Shown here: positions 1 through 11,542 of the stretch, piece after piece | Layout of the letters: the number at the start of each line of letters is the position of its first letter | Position numbering within the stretch: position 1 is the first letter of the stretch | DNA from: Phlyctochytrium arcticum | Taxonomy: Eukaryota > Chytridiomycota > Chytridiomycetes > Chytridiales > Chytridiaceae | Direction of reading: 5' to 3' | Length of the DNA: 64,000 nt | NCBI GenBank assembly: GCA_025602905.1 | Contig: JAHLKI010000014.1 | Coordinates: forward strand, 558,001-622,000 | Notes under the pieces: model-generated | Databases searched by the model: none | What the model saw: only the letters and a program-made list of their open reading frames with translations | What the model was told of the DNA's origin: nothing | Translations under genes and position numbers: made by a program

Positions 1-1
1 G

Positions 2-1528
2 GGGTTGATTACCGAGAAGATTATGCACTTTTCGTACATTCAGCCTCTGCTGGAGAACGCCGATAATCTAGAGGAGGAAGATGTCGAGTCACTTTGCAAA
101 CTACTCAACACAGCTGGTGCTCGTATGGATCACGACCGGGCCAAGAAGCAGTTTGACGCTTACTTCGCACGCATCGAGGAACTTGCCAACAACAAGAAGC
201 TCACTTCCCGTATTCGATTCGTCTTGCGTACTTTGATTGATTTTCGTAAGGACGGGTGGACCAACCGCAATCCCAAGACAATTGCTCAGATCCGTGCGGA
301 AGCCGAAAAGAAGGCCGCCGAAGATGTTGCCAACCTTTTTGCCGATCGTAACCCTGGTTCGGGACACCGGAGTATGCCTTCGCGAGACCAACAATTCCAA
401 GATCGCCGCAGTGGGGGTCGCGGTAATTCGGATGGTCGTGGAAGTGTTGCTCGGGTCAACAACGGTGGTTGGGTCATTCCTGGTGCCTGAGCTGCACCTG
501 CCAGCCAGGCTAACCGCACGGGAGACATGTCCAACTTTGGTGTCGTGCAGAAGCCATCTGGTGCACCCATGACATTCGGACCTCGTAGAGGGAAGGGAGG
601 ATTGGCGCCATGGGCCGGCAAAAAGGCCGAGAACAGGGATGCCAATTCGATGAGTCGATTCAGCAGCTCTGGGGTGAGTGGTCTGGGTTCGACATATTCG
701 TTTGCGTTACTTGAAGCCAGTGGAGATGGTGGTCGCAAGCAGTCTGTGGATGAGGGCAGCAAGAAAGCCGCTAGCAAGGCTGCCGCCACTGTCAAGACAC
801 CCGATATCGTAGACGAGGAACCCAAACGTCCAACTAAGCAACACGCCAAGTCCAAGTTTAAAGGAATTGTCACTGAAGGGTTCTCACTTTTGGATCTCAA
901 GGTACGTATGAACTATTGATTAGCGTTTTTCACGTCATTCTGACCGTTTTTCTTGCGCATTTAGGAAGTTGAAGAATCACTCAAGGAACTTAACGCAGAC
1001 AACTACCACACCGACCTTGTTGACGTCCTCTTGACCAAGGCATGGGACAAAAAGACGGCTGAAGTGAAGACTGCAGTCGACCTTCTCATGAGCCTGTTGG
1101 ACGACGGCGTTGTCACCAATGACCAAGTCAAGTCAATTTTGGGTGCACAGATTGAGCAAATCCCAGATATGTCCATTGATGTGCCCGATCACTACAAGAA
1201 TGTTGGACATCTGCTGGGACGACTCATCGCCCGGGATACCCTTACCTTTACTGACGTGTTTGAGTTCATAAAGCCCTTACTGGACACCCGCGCCCGCACG
1301 CCACCTTCGACAAAGCTTTTGCTTGAGATTCTGAAGGATTTGAAAACGGTCGAATGCGAAGAAGTCATGGTTGCGGCATGGAAAAGGTCTGAGTTGGAGT
1401 TGAAGGACTGGTGGCCCAAACCCGAGGAGGCCAAGGATGATGCCAAAAGAGAAGACGCTGCCAAGACGGTCAATGACGCTGTTACCAAATGGCAGAACAT
1501 GAATGACATGACAGCTATCACCACCTAA
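2..1528 (+). CDS. eIF4G: eIF4G, C-terminal portion (end of MIF4G plus MA3), with an in-frame stop
   Basis: Translation initiation factor eIF4G scaffolds eIF4E, eIF4A and eIF3 on mRNA caps. The window opens inside the MIF4G domain (LITEKIMHF, LCKLLNTAGARMDHDRAK), so the 5' part is missing. A Gly/Arg/Ser-rich linker follows, then a MA3-type helical domain in exon 2. Exons are 2-901 and 965-1528; the intron at 902-964 (GTACGT...TTAG) joins in phase 0. An in-frame TGA at 488-490 falls in the conserved linker (GGWVIPGA, stop, AAPASQANRTGDMSNFG), and the frame continues open for 137 codons before the intron. This is a nonsense mutation, a read-through site or a sequence error. The TGA is followed by G, not the CTA of known read-through contexts. 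Family identity is certain; whether the gene is functional is not. Confidence 0.85.
488..490 (+). other. In-frame TGA inside eIF4G
   Basis: The codon is in the same frame as the coding sequence before and after it, and protein similarity to eIF4G continues across it (DMSNFG downstream). No canonical intron spans it. The only GT-AG candidate I see is a 50-nt stretch starting GTCAAC, which is a poor donor. Confidence 0.7.
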
Positions 1529-2092
1529 GGCAACCGAGCTTCTCCCTATTTCTATACACTCTCAACTACTCCCGATTTCTAATGCTTTATTATCCGCCTC
1601 CTTACATAGTCATTCGACCCTTTGCATTTTCTTTTATATTTTTCCATAAACTTATGCGTTCTGTCATTCTTACATTTATCTTTTTTGTGCAGCGAGTTGC
1701 ATGATTGTATTTGAACAATTTACATTATTTTTCGCCCGTGGATAAACATAAATCAGGAACTGGTCTTGAGCGGGTGTTGAAAGAGTTGTAGAGTTCTCGA
1801 TGACCAAAGAAGCAGGACATATGCGTCACGGATGAGATTCCCTCGTCTTTGTACAAAAACCAGTTGCAAAATTCACTGGTTTTTTGACAGGTCCCGGTCG
1901 CGCCCCCTCTACACGGGGGTGTCAATGTTTGAGTCAGGCTGTCATCACGAAGCGAACTCAACCTTCTTAATGTCACTCTAGCAAGAGCTGCTGCGATTTT
2001 CAAAAGCAGGAGAAGGCAAGATAAGTTCTTCCTCGACGTTCCAAAGCAACAAGAAATTCATCGAAAATACCACACTAAGCCATCAAATCAAG
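1529..2092. other. Intergenic region between eIF4G and the chimera
   Basis: The AT-rich first part fits an eIF4G 3' UTR and terminator. At 1882-1893 lies a 12-mer, TTTTGACAGGTC, followed by a CG-rich tract. The same 12-mer recurs about the same distance upstream of the second chimera copy. No gene is recognisable here. Confidence 0.5.
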
Positions 2093-3103
2093 ATGCACGT
2101 CTTTGTCACAGGGCCTAGTGGATGGATAGGAACGCCTATAACCGAGGAACTCATCCAGCACGGCCACAAAGTCATTGGCCTGTCCCTTTCGGATATATCG
2201 GCTCACTCTATCAGGCATGGTCAAAAACAAACCAGCGCTGACGATGCTGGAAAGGCCGAAGAAATGGCCATAACTCGAAACGTCAACGGTCTCTTGAACA
2301 AGTTGACGATTGACCGCTTCGACTCTATTTCCGATCAGATCATGAATGTTGGGATTACCCGTGAGAGCATTCTCAAGGGCGTTATCGAACAAATTTTCGA
2401 AACAAACTTGATCGAACCCCAATTTAGTGCCATGTATGCTTCTCTTTGTTCCAAGCTCTCTCAAGAATTACCCAAAATTCAATCTTGGATTGATCACAAT
2501 GCCAAGAACAATGCTTTCCGCCGTGCTCTGTTGAACCGTTGTCAGAAAGAGTTTGAGCGAGGTGCTCGCTGGTCAGAGTCTGAAAAGAAGCTCACCAAAC
2601 GGCGCCGTGAGGCCCGTACAAGATTGGACACTATGACTGTTGAAGAGAAGCGCAAGATTGCCCTGGAGGATTACGAGCTAGGCAAATTTAAGCGTCGCGT
2701 ACTTGGTAACATACGGTTTATCGGAGAACTCTTTGTCAAGGGTTTGATCACCGAGACGATTATGCACTTTTCTTGCATCCAACCTCTGTTGATGGATTTG
2801 GACAACCCACAGGAGGAGGATATCGAGTCTCTCTGCAAGCTGCTTAACACAGCCGGTGCTCGTATGGACCACGACCGGGCCAAAAAGCAGTTCGATGCCT
2901 ACTTTGCACGTATTGAGGAACTTGCCACCAACAAAAAGCTTACTGCCCGTATTCGATTCATGTTGCGTGATCTGATTGATTTGCGTAAAGCCGGTTGGGC
3001 CAACCGTAATGCACCAACTGGACCCAAGACAATTGCTCAGATTCGTGCGGAAGCCGAACAGAAGGCCACCGAAGACAATGCCAAATTTCCGTGCGCGAGT
3101 TAG
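2093..3103 (+). CDS. Chimeric ORF: SDR N-terminus fused to an eIF4G MIF4G domain
   Basis: This 336-residue intronless ORF begins with MHVFVTGPSGWIGTP, the Rossmann dinucleotide-binding start of the SDR gene at 10234 (about 37 residues match). It then passes directly into eIF4G sequence (EEMAITRNVNGLLNKL, FDSISDQIMN, KRRVLGNIRFIGELF, ARMDHDRAKKQFDAYF). The MIF4G domain looks complete, without the eIF4E-binding N-terminus or the MA3 domain. The ORF ends at a TAG inside an apparent ~350-bp insertion (3089-3437), after which eIF4G-like linker sequence resumes (ADRN...GSGQM). The SDR part keeps the TGxxGWIG motif but lacks the rest of the enzyme, so dehydrogenase activity is not expected. It could be an expressed truncated eIF4G competitor or a pseudogene. 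It lies immediately downstream of an eIF4G copy. Confidence 0.7.
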   Translation: MHVFVTGPSGWIGTPITEELIQHGHKVIGLSLSDISAHSIRHGQKQTSADDAGKAEEMAITRNVNGLLNKLTIDRFDSISDQIMNVGITRESILKGVIEQIFETNLIEPQFSAMYASLCSKLSQELPKIQSWIDHNAKNNAFRRALLNRCQKEFERGARWSESEKKLTKRRREARTRLDTMTVEEKRKIALEDYELGKFKRRVLGNIRFIGELFVKGLITETIMHFSCIQPLLMDLDNPQEEDIESLCKLLNTAGARMDHDRAKKQFDAYFARIEELATNKKLTARIRFMLRDLIDLRKAGWANRNAPTGPKTIAQIRAEAEQKATEDNAKFPCAS

Positions 3104-3445
3104 GAGGTGACGAAGGCGACTGCGCCGATTCACAGTCGCCCTGTCCAAGATCAATATTCAAGAGGAAACCCAAAGACACATATGTACACACACTTTACAC
3201 GCTTTACAAGGGGATGGTGGGTGGGAGAGAAAAAAGGAACGGGAGCGTAGTGAGTCGCTGTATCACTGCTACGAACTATCACTATACGAGACGCGATAGT
3301 GATCTGAGTGATGCGAGATGACTTGAAGAACACGAAGGCGGATCTCAAAAAAGAAGCATACAAGCCACGAGTGGCGCTCAAGCTTTGGCTTCGAAAGAAA
3401 GCGCGTATACGTTGTATGTGCTGGGTTTCTTCGACATCCAAACTT
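3081..3445. mobile_element. Putative ~350-bp insertion with an 8-bp imperfect target duplication
   Basis: Comparison with the eIF4G copy at 320-360 shows the coding match interrupted after CCAAATTT (3081-3088) and resuming with CCAAACTT (3438-3445), an 8-bp repeat with one mismatch. The insert contains short perfect inverted repeats, GGCGACTG/CAGTCGCC and ATCACTAT/ATAGTGAT, but no clear terminal repeats or ORF. It supplies the stop codon that ends the chimera. A non-autonomous element is inferred, and no family is recognised. Confidence 0.4.
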
Positions 3446-4292
3446 CTTGCCGATCGCAACCACCGTAACCGTGGTTCAGGCCAAATGGTCAAATAAGCGA
3501 TCTCGCTGCCCCCATCGCCTGCAGCAGCCGATGTCTCGTCTTCACCTACATTACAAAGCTTGCCAGTTCAAGAGCTTAATATTTGCACCACAATCACTCG
3601 CAGTGGCATCGCACCATAGCATGGTCTTCATAGCTATACCGGTCGTTTCTTTCCCAATTATCGTCCCTCCTTAAGCTTCCCGCTCGCATTTTACATCTTT
3701 CCCTCTCTTGTTATTATTTCTTGTTATATGATTGTAATGTGACATGTATAAGATTGTTTTCTTGCACCAATTTGTTTCATTGATGTCAAGTAAATATTCC
3801 CACTAACATGGGTCCAAGGACCCTAGCGGACCCGTGGTTTAGTTCGCCCTTTCAACTGTTCACGAATCTTCCTGCTGACGGTTCTTTGATCAGATTTTCA
3901 AACGCTCATTAAGAAATAAGGAGTTGGACAAATACCGATGAGGAAAAGACTGAAATCCCACAGCCAACAGCGCATTCGGAAATGAAACAAGTCGGACATA
4001 CGTTAGCTCAACTGGTGTAACAGAGTGGGTAGCTCGTATTGAGTAGTCTCAGGATATATTGCGAGCAATACGGCCCCCTGGTGTAACAGGAGAACCTGGC
4101 ATACACCAAAGGTGACCCTCAGGCAAGCAGTGAGAGCCCCAACTCCTCGCGTTAAGCAGATAAAATGCACATTATCGCGGCAGCTGCCTGATCAAATTTT
4201 CGGCTGCACAATGTTGTCCTCGTTGAGTGCATAGCGGGAAATCCAACTATTCGAGTTTTTGGATTCAATGAATGGGTTACAGATAATATGTT
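3446..4292. other. eIF4G linker remnant and gene-free stretch
   Basis: The first ~60 bp continue the eIF4G-like linker (ADRN...RGSGQM), then frames close. The rest is AT-rich and holds no gene that I can support. CTGGTGTAACAG occurs twice (4011-4022 and 4079-4090). A tRNA box-A-like TAGCTCAACTGGT is present, but no tRNA fold follows. Confidence 0.4.
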
Positions 4293-7200
4293 CTATACCG
4301 CCGCGGCCACTTCCTGTCGATGATACAGGTTACAGAGGACATCGTACATGAGCCACGGGAATGAATAAAATCGGCCGGACATGTCCCAATCCGCAGTTTG
4401 GTAAGCTCGATCAGATGAGCCGGCTGGACAGGCGGCAAGACGGCGTTGGGCTGCGATTCTTTCATCTTCGGCAATGTCATTGGTTCGGGGAGTCGCATCG
4501 CTGCTAGCAGGAATCGGGTCTCCGGTCATGTCGTATGCCGCCATATACCATGCTGCAGCTTTGGCATATATAGCATCAGACAACTGCATGTCAAACGCAG
4601 CGAGCGCGTCGTCACCGTTGTCATGAAACACTCCGTTTGCAAATATTGTAGCACTTCCTTCATCGTTTTCCAACAAGTCCCTTGTCCAGAAGAGCTGACG
4701 GTAATTTTTCTTGATTGTATGAACTGCTCTCATAACAACATCCCGAGCTTCGACTCCGCGGCGATTATTCACGGCTGCAGGTGCCAAATGGAAAATAAAT
4801 CCCGAGACAAGTTCAAACTCGGATCTGCAAAGGAAAAAAAAATCTTAACAGTGAATGTGGTTGAGAATTGATGAGGGGTCCACGTACTTAATTTCATACT
4901 GGTTCATCAGCGCGCAAATCTCACGGTCGTAAGCGCTTTTCAGTGCTCTCGCTTCCGATAAATACTCCTCGTAACCGGGCCACTTAAAATGTGGCAAGGG
5001 TGGGAAATCTTTCAAAAGTTGAATTTTGACATCCACGGAACGGTAAATAACGCCCGCTGCTTTGTCGCTTTCGTATGATCTTTGGTAGGCTGGCTTTTCC
5101 ATGTAATCGGGCCATTTTTTGGGGCGCAAGTCATGGGTCATGATAGCAATTTTTCCCTACAAACCATCAAGATCAATAAGATACCAAGTAAATGGGTAGC
5201 CTTCCGCTTCTCACAAACCTTTTTGGCAAAATCCACTGCATCGGAGTGCAACTCTGCGAGCCGCAAAGGCTGGTGGGCATGCGCACCCTCAGGACACTGA
5301 TCGGCCCAAGCTTTCCAGGCATTGTCGATACTGCCCAGGTTGTTGTTCTTCAAAAACCGGACAAAGTGCTTTTTCACAGTATCGATATCCATATCTTCAA
5401 TATGAGTGACTGGCGCAGTTGAATACACCATCGGACGTGCAGCCTCTTGGGGTATCAGGCGCCTATCCCAGGTGACAAAGAATGTATCACCGTCTAGATC
5501 TCCACCAGAAAGCATGTTTGGAAGAGGACGCTGTCCGTGCTGACTGAAAACTACCACATCGACAAGATAGTGTAGCTAGTAAAACAGTTTTACACATCCG
5601 GTCAAAACGATAAACGAATGCACTTACTGCTGGAATGTCTACACAACGAACGACCTGCAAATCTCCAGGATGGAGCGCTGGGGCGCGCATAATGGCGACA
5701 GTCCCCTAAATCAAATTAGTAAGCGGGACATTTCGGTGTAAAACCCCGTTCATGCCTCACCTGGACCAGCTTTTTGCTGCCGCTTATCGGATCCGTATAT
5801 GCGACAAATATCTGTCCCTCGGGAAGTAGTCCAGTTTCGTCCATAACACCGATTAGATTGGCACTTTTCTTCACCAATATCTTCCCACGTTGCTTGATGT
5901 TGCGCAGCTATCACCATGAAGGAAATCAGTTTCAGTTTTAAGAGAGCAAACGGCTAGTGACGAACCTGAAGGCCTCGAAATAACGCGAGATTATTCATTA
6001 AAAATGGCTCATTAGCAGTAAGCAACCCGGACTTTATCATGGTGATAAGAAGCTGTCCGAACCCGGCGTTATCCGCATTCTCATTCAAGACCCGCACAGC
6101 TTCCGTTGGATTGACTAGAGCTCTGTCCAATTCTTCGATAATTTCGTCGCGCAAACTTTCAAACGCCTGGACAAAGTAAGCGCAGTTGCCCCGAAAGCCA
6201 ACCTTTTTAACGGGACACTCACACTGATTGTAATACCCTGGGTCTCCATCAAAATAATGAATTGGTGATTCAGAAACCCAGGACTGAAAAAACTCGTACG
6301 GCAAATTTCCAAAGCGTTGTGATCCGATTCAAACTTTTTCTGACTTTGACGCAAATGTATCTCGTTCGGTGGTATGCCTCGAACGAGGGTGAGTACTCCT
6401 TTAGCTCCACCAATGCGAAATTGGTATGCTGACGGCACAACACCGCGTAAACGTGCAAACTTCTTTAGCTCGAGGCAATGCTTCGCAGCAACATCAGTGC
6501 CTATGCGACCAACGCCGTCACTGAAACATAAGCCGTTGCGAGAAACAACATCGGGTATAATCTTAATATTCCCCTGAAGAAGTTGGCCCGTCAAAGTTGT
6601 CGAAGTAAAACACTGGGCCATCCTGAACCACTCAAGTTAGCCGATGGATTATTTTCGTGTTCCGAAGATTTTCTCACCTGGCCCCACGCAGAGCGGGGTT
6701 CGACTCATCCATAAATGTACCAAGGGTTCCTTGAATGTACTCTGAGTTCACGAGGGAACCGTCTTGGAAGTGGAACGGCCTCAAGAACCAGCAGCCGCCT
6801 GTGCGTAACGAACTAGTCGTGGAGGTTAGAAATTTGTCACCGTTTATGCTACAGGAACCCCAGACGCAGCTCCATACCTGTTCGAGTAGTGCAAAAAATC
6901 AAACTTCTCTTGTCTGCCGCAAACACTCGTACCCGCATCCAAAACCGTCTGAATCCGTTTGAACACTAAGTCATTGATCCCAAAGAAATTATTTCCAGGT
7001 AAGGACAATAACTCCTCGTCACAAAAGTTTACGCGGATGAAATTGTCATGCTGCGCACCATAGGCGCGCAGGATGCGGTTGGACAGTTCCAGTTGCGGTC
7101 CAAGATACAGAATTCTGGTCGGAGTAACCACAATCTAGTCAAACTGTTGAGTCTCCCAGTACGCGCATCGTCGTTGTTCCTCGTGGGTACCATACCTTGC

Positions 7201-8872
7201 GGATGAGACGCTGGTTCACATTCAGCTGTCGGTTCCGAGAGATGCGCAGTCTGATTGCGTCTGTATTGTCCAAACAGGCTCTCAGGGCCCTCTTTGGATC
7301 CCAAATTCTTTCTCTCGGCTTCAACATATCTTCGAGCGCGCCCTCGGCCAAGTCGGATTCGACAGATAATAAAAGACGTAAGAATTCTGCATCAATGTGA
7401 TGTGCCGTAATATTGCTGAATGAGATGAGCGACATCAACTTGAACTTAATGGCACTATAGTTTCGGTTGTTAGTTTTAGGAGTGTATACACCGCGCAGCT
7501 ACCAACTTACAATGGAAGTCCGGACCCGAAAACATCAAAAGGACGGGGAACTCGGTTTCGAGGCTTATACCCGACATGTCGAAACAGATGAACGGGCAAA
7601 ACTAGGCCGAATTGTTCGAGACGACCCAAAATGGCTTGAAAATCCTTGTCTTGCGTCGAATTTTGCACAAAAGTGACTTTGTAGTGATGGTCCATGAAAG
7701 CCCCAGTATTGGGGAAATCATCAAGCACCCGCTCCAGATTGGTGCCCTTGTAAAATTCACTGGCCGGGAGGTCTTGAATGTCGGTTAGAGTATGAAAGGC
7801 AATGCGATACCAATCGTCGCGAAGGTCCTCTGAATACACCAAAACACTCTGCTTGCGATAATATACCGAAGGTGGTACCAGAAGCGATGACCCGATGTCA
7901 TATGTGACCATGTTTCCAGTAATTGTTTGATTGAGTGCGAACGTCTCCCGAACACTGTTCCACGGAATGATTAGATGATGTACAATACGCCAAGGAGAAA
8001 AAAACTTACTTTTTAAATTTGTATTCGACTTTGTAATGAATGTCACCCCCAGGACCAGGCCAGACTATTGAAATGGCTGAGGAAAGAATTTAAGGATTAG
8101 GTGCTGCGCATTCCGGTAAAGAGTCGCGGTCGCGGCGAATCAAGCAGCTGATGGACAAGCTTCTTCAGCAATGCTTGACAGAGCAAAGTCAACTTACTTT
8201 GATTATCTACGGAGAGAGGGTAGAAGTTCAGTCAGGGAGTAATCACCATGAATGCATGCGCAGCTCACCTGCGTAATCAATCACAAGCTTCGGTGTCGTA
8301 GAGCAACTCCACTGCTCATAAAAGATGTGGGGAGTGAAAAGGTTTCCGATCGTAAATCCTCCCGAATCGAGCGTCAACGTATCGTTGGAAAACCTTGGGT
8401 TATGGCTATGCGGAACGTGTCGTCCATTGTTTTGCGGGGGTTGATATGTACGGTCGAGCGAAGCCAAGATGGTATACGTTTGCCCGTTGTGCGAAAATGA
8501 TAGATGCTTGACTTCTCCGTTCAGCATGGATGAGGCGAAATCTGGATTCGCCTTTGCAAAGTATACGCGTCCATCTCCCGAGAGTCTACTGCTAGTCTGG
8601 CTGCCAGTGTTGCCGAACAAACCTAGACCCCTTCGTTGTACTGGTTGATGCTTTCTTGGCTTGTTCAGTCGTACTGTCTTCACCTGACCGTATCGAGTGA
8701 AAAAGTCGAAAAGTTTTTTGCTCGTAAACTGGCTGTCAGTGGGCAGACGACGCACGTATACTGGGAGAACCTCTGCTCGTTCGACCTGCTGGCTTTGCTG
8801 GTTCTGAGCGGGAGCTCGAAAAAAAGACGAGTTTCGTAGGATGCCATTCAGCACATCATCGACCGAGTCCAT
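4293..8872 (-). CDS. rdp1: RNA-dependent RNA polymerase (RNA-silencing type) with N-terminal RRM
   Basis: This cellular RdRP makes double-stranded RNA for Dicer in RNA silencing. Exons in transcript order are 8872-8269, 8076-8010, 7954-7511, 7454-7196, 7134-6878, 6812-6678, 6622-6223, 6166-5966, 5907-5761, 5705-5628, 5575-5219, 5156-4888 and 4824-4293. Introns are 52-65 nt except the first (192 nt), and the spliced protein is 1249 residues. The N-terminus has an RRM-like fold (VYVRRLPTDSQF...FFTRYGQVKTVRL). Family blocks follow: VTPTRILYLGPQLELSNR, GLCFSDGVGRIG, the catalytic DLDGD loop at 5486-5500 within SGGDLDGDTF, AVDFAKK, and LRPKKWPDYMEK. All three loop aspartates are present, so activity is expected. 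The first intron may hide a 9-nt micro-exon (8198-8206). The 5' end faces away from the SDR gene. Confidence 0.93.
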
Positions 8873-10233
8873 GTCGAAAGCTCTGGATGATGCTACTCCA
8901 GGAAGTCCAAAAAATCTCCCGAACTTGCAAACAAACTTTTATTGCACCCGGAAGCAAGGCCATTTTGACAGGTCGCACTCGCGCGCCACCTCCACACTTG
9001 ATTGTGAGTTTTCGCGCACAGTTGACGGCCCGGATTCACCGCTTTACATATGCCGGGGCTTCTTGAGCAAAGTGCCTTGTTCTTCCCCAACCTCACACCA
9101 AAAAAAGCCTTGAAAAATGTGAAACTGCCTTGAAAAATGTGGCAATGAATTCATTGGCAACCCTGGCAAAATGTCAATCGCTCTCCACTGGATACTCGAA
9201 AGGTATTCCGTTCCCATATGTAAATTGAATACGTTCCTCTGCCGACAGAGGCTTTTGAAGTTTTGATGGGCTGAATTCGCATGTGGTATTACGACCGTCC
9301 ATCTGGTCGGGCGCATTGATCCAAATCAAAATAAACAAAGACAGAAATCAACGGCAATGGCCTGGACAATGGCAGCGCTTCCAATATGGATCCCACCTAC
9401 TACTCTCCAACGGTACATCATATACCCTTCGACGGTGCTCACTGGTTATGTGCTTATGATTCATGATGGTTCCTTAATATGAGAACTGATCTTGGGATTG
9501 TCTGACACCGACAACATTCACAAAGCATTTTTCGGGTACAGAGAAATCCATCCAGTGTATATCCAATGGGACGGCCATCAGCGAGTGTATTACTGTATGT
9601 GTATGCCAGAGACCCGAGCAACATTTATGGTATCAGTTGTTGGCAGCATGGCTGCATGGGCCTGGACAGAGTTTACAAGAGTTTTGTCGAACAGCGCGCG
9701 GGTAAAATCTCTATAAAACATCCCAGGGTGAATTCACATTCACAATTTCCCATAATATGTTTGTGCGAATAATGCACCAGAGATACAATTGTTGAAGCAA
9801 CTGGGACACCGAGAGCAACTTGGGCAACAGAACCTCCGTGACCCATCTTTTTCAATCCGTGAAAATTCTTCAGATGGATATCGATGATTCGAAATCCCCC
9901 AAAATGAATTAGTGATCGTGGAATTTACGCTTACTTTTGAATATAGAGCTATGATATTATTCAATTTATTCTTGATGATTCGTTGATTCGTTCGTTTGGG
10001 ATTTGCATTTGGATTTGTAAAATGTACGTTTTCCTAGTGCGCAAGATGTTTTTGGTTACTCACAGGAAAAAGTCGCCCAGATAGCTCGGGGATTACTAAT
10101 GTGGGAGGAACTCCCAGGACAGAACGGGGTCTATAAAAGGAGTTTGGGGCACGATGAATTCCTCCTCAACATTCGCAAGCTTTCACAACACCGGTCAACC
10201 ATCATCACATAACCATCAACATCAAAATCAATT
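8873..10233. other. Intergenic region upstream of RdRP and SDR
   Basis: This stretch of about 1.36 kb holds no supported gene. At 8963-8974 is another copy of the 12-mer TTTTGACAGGTC with a CG-rich tail. Around 9105-9140 GCCTTGAAAAATGTG is repeated in tandem. The SDR promoter is at the right end. Confidence 0.5.
10132..10140 (+). promoter_or_regulatory. TATA box of the SDR gene
   Basis: TATAAAAGG lies 94 bp upstream of the SDR start codon. This suits a transcription start about 30 bp downstream and a CA-rich leader of about 70 nt (CATCATCACATAACCATC). Confidence 0.6.
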
Positions 10234-11148
10234 ATGCGCGTCTTTGTCACTGGAGCTAGCGGATGGATTGGAACACCCACCACCAAGGAACTCATCAAGC
10301 ACGGCCACACAGTCATTGGCCTCGCCCGGTCTGATGCATCCGCCAAAAAGATAGAGTCTCTCGGCGCACAAGTCATTCGCGGAGATCTGAATGATACCGA
10401 CATTCTCAAGAAGGCAGCAGCCGAAGCCGACGGAGTGATTCATCTGGGTTTCGTTCACGACTTTACCAACTACGCTGCCGGTATCAAGACGGACCTCGAT
10501 GCTATTCAAGCTATCGGAGAAGCCATTCAGGGGACCGGAAAGCCGTTTATTGGGACATCAGCAGTGTCGGGGTTCAACATCCAAAACTACGATGTAAGGC
10601 AGGTCCGAACCGAGGATTTCGATGATAGCAAGGTCGAGGGAGGCCGGATGGACGGTGAACGGGCCGTGCTGTCCATACCTGGCATCCGGGCTGCCGTAGT
10701 TCGTCTGTGCCCGACAGTGCATGGGGAAGGCGACCATGGATTTGTGCCCAACCTGATTGAAGCTGCGCGCGAACTCGGATACTCGGCGTACATTGGAGAA
10801 GGAGACAACATTTGGCCGGCTGTTCACGTCAACGATGCTGCCGCTCTCTACCGCATTGCCCTCGAATCAGCCAAGAACGGATCACGCCTCCACGCCGTGG
10901 CTACAAACATTCCCTTCAAGTCTATCGCCGAAGCCATCGGCAAGAAACTCAACGTCCCCACAAAGTCGTTGACACCGGAAGAGGCTGGCGCAAAGATTGG
11001 GTTCTTGGGGATGGCGGCTGGATTGTGGTGCCCAGCATCCAGTGATTTGACGCAGAAATGGCTCGACTGGAAACCGACAGACAAAACTTTACTGGAAGAT
11101 TTGACCCATGATTACTACTTCAAGCCTCAAAAGCGGACCATCTTTTAG
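10234..11148 (+). CDS. Extended/atypical short-chain dehydrogenase (NAD-dependent epimerase family)
   Basis: This 304-residue intronless protein starts with the dinucleotide-binding motif FVTGASGWIGTP, followed by IGLARSD and the acidic turn GDLNDTD. It matches the NAD(P)-binding epimerase/dehydratase-like SDR family, whose members reduce or epimerise small carbonyl or sugar substrates. The usual YxxxK catalytic pair is not visible: the equivalent region reads GGRMDGERAV, so the protein is an atypical SDR and its substrate cannot be named. Start choice rests on the glycine motif beginning at residue 6 and a good TATA box 94 bp upstream. Its first ~37 codons are the source type for the two eIF4G chimeras in this window, one 8 kb upstream and one immediately downstream on the other strand. 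Confidence 0.88.
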   Translation: MRVFVTGASGWIGTPTTKELIKHGHTVIGLARSDASAKKIESLGAQVIRGDLNDTDILKKAAAEADGVIHLGFVHDFTNYAAGIKTDLDAIQAIGEAIQGTGKPFIGTSAVSGFNIQNYDVRQVRTEDFDDSKVEGGRMDGERAVLSIPGIRAAVVRLCPTVHGEGDHGFVPNLIEAARELGYSAYIGEGDNIWPAVHVNDAAALYRIALESAKNGSRLHAVATNIPFKSIAEAIGKKLNVPTKSLTPEEAGAKIGFLGMAAGLWCPASSDLTQKWLDWKPTDKTLLEDLTHDYYFKPQKRTIF

Positions 11149-11542
11149 AAACTGAACCATTTTGTATATTTCCCCTAGTCACTCGTTTTGTTATTCACTT
11201 TTCTTTCAATTTCTTTTGATTGCATACCATTTCTTGTCATTTTTGTAATATTGAAAACAATGCTTATGGTCATGCGCAACTGATACTTACAAAACCTGCC
11301 TGTTTTGTCTTGAACCAGTGTCTCTATCATAATATGTGACAAGATACTCGCATGAAGGGGATAGATGGAAAAGAGCCGTGGGAAAACTTAGCCACTGATA
11401 GCGATGATGATGCAAATAATGGCATGTCTTATAAGGTGGGTAAATATGAGACATCGGCAGCTTTGTTTTTCAAATTTAGATAGGCGGTGGGGGAAGTGAA
11501 ATAGCTCATGTTGCTATTTATCCTGAACCACGGGTATGGCGA
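11149..11542. other. Convergent intergenic region
   Basis: T-rich 3' flank of the SDR gene facing the 3' end of the chimeric pseudogene. No ORF or RNA gene seen. Confidence 0.5.

Noticed and set aside
4005..4110. tRNA gene suggested by a box-A-like TAGCTCAACTGGT
   Set aside because: No box B at the right distance, and no acceptor or anticodon stem can be formed.
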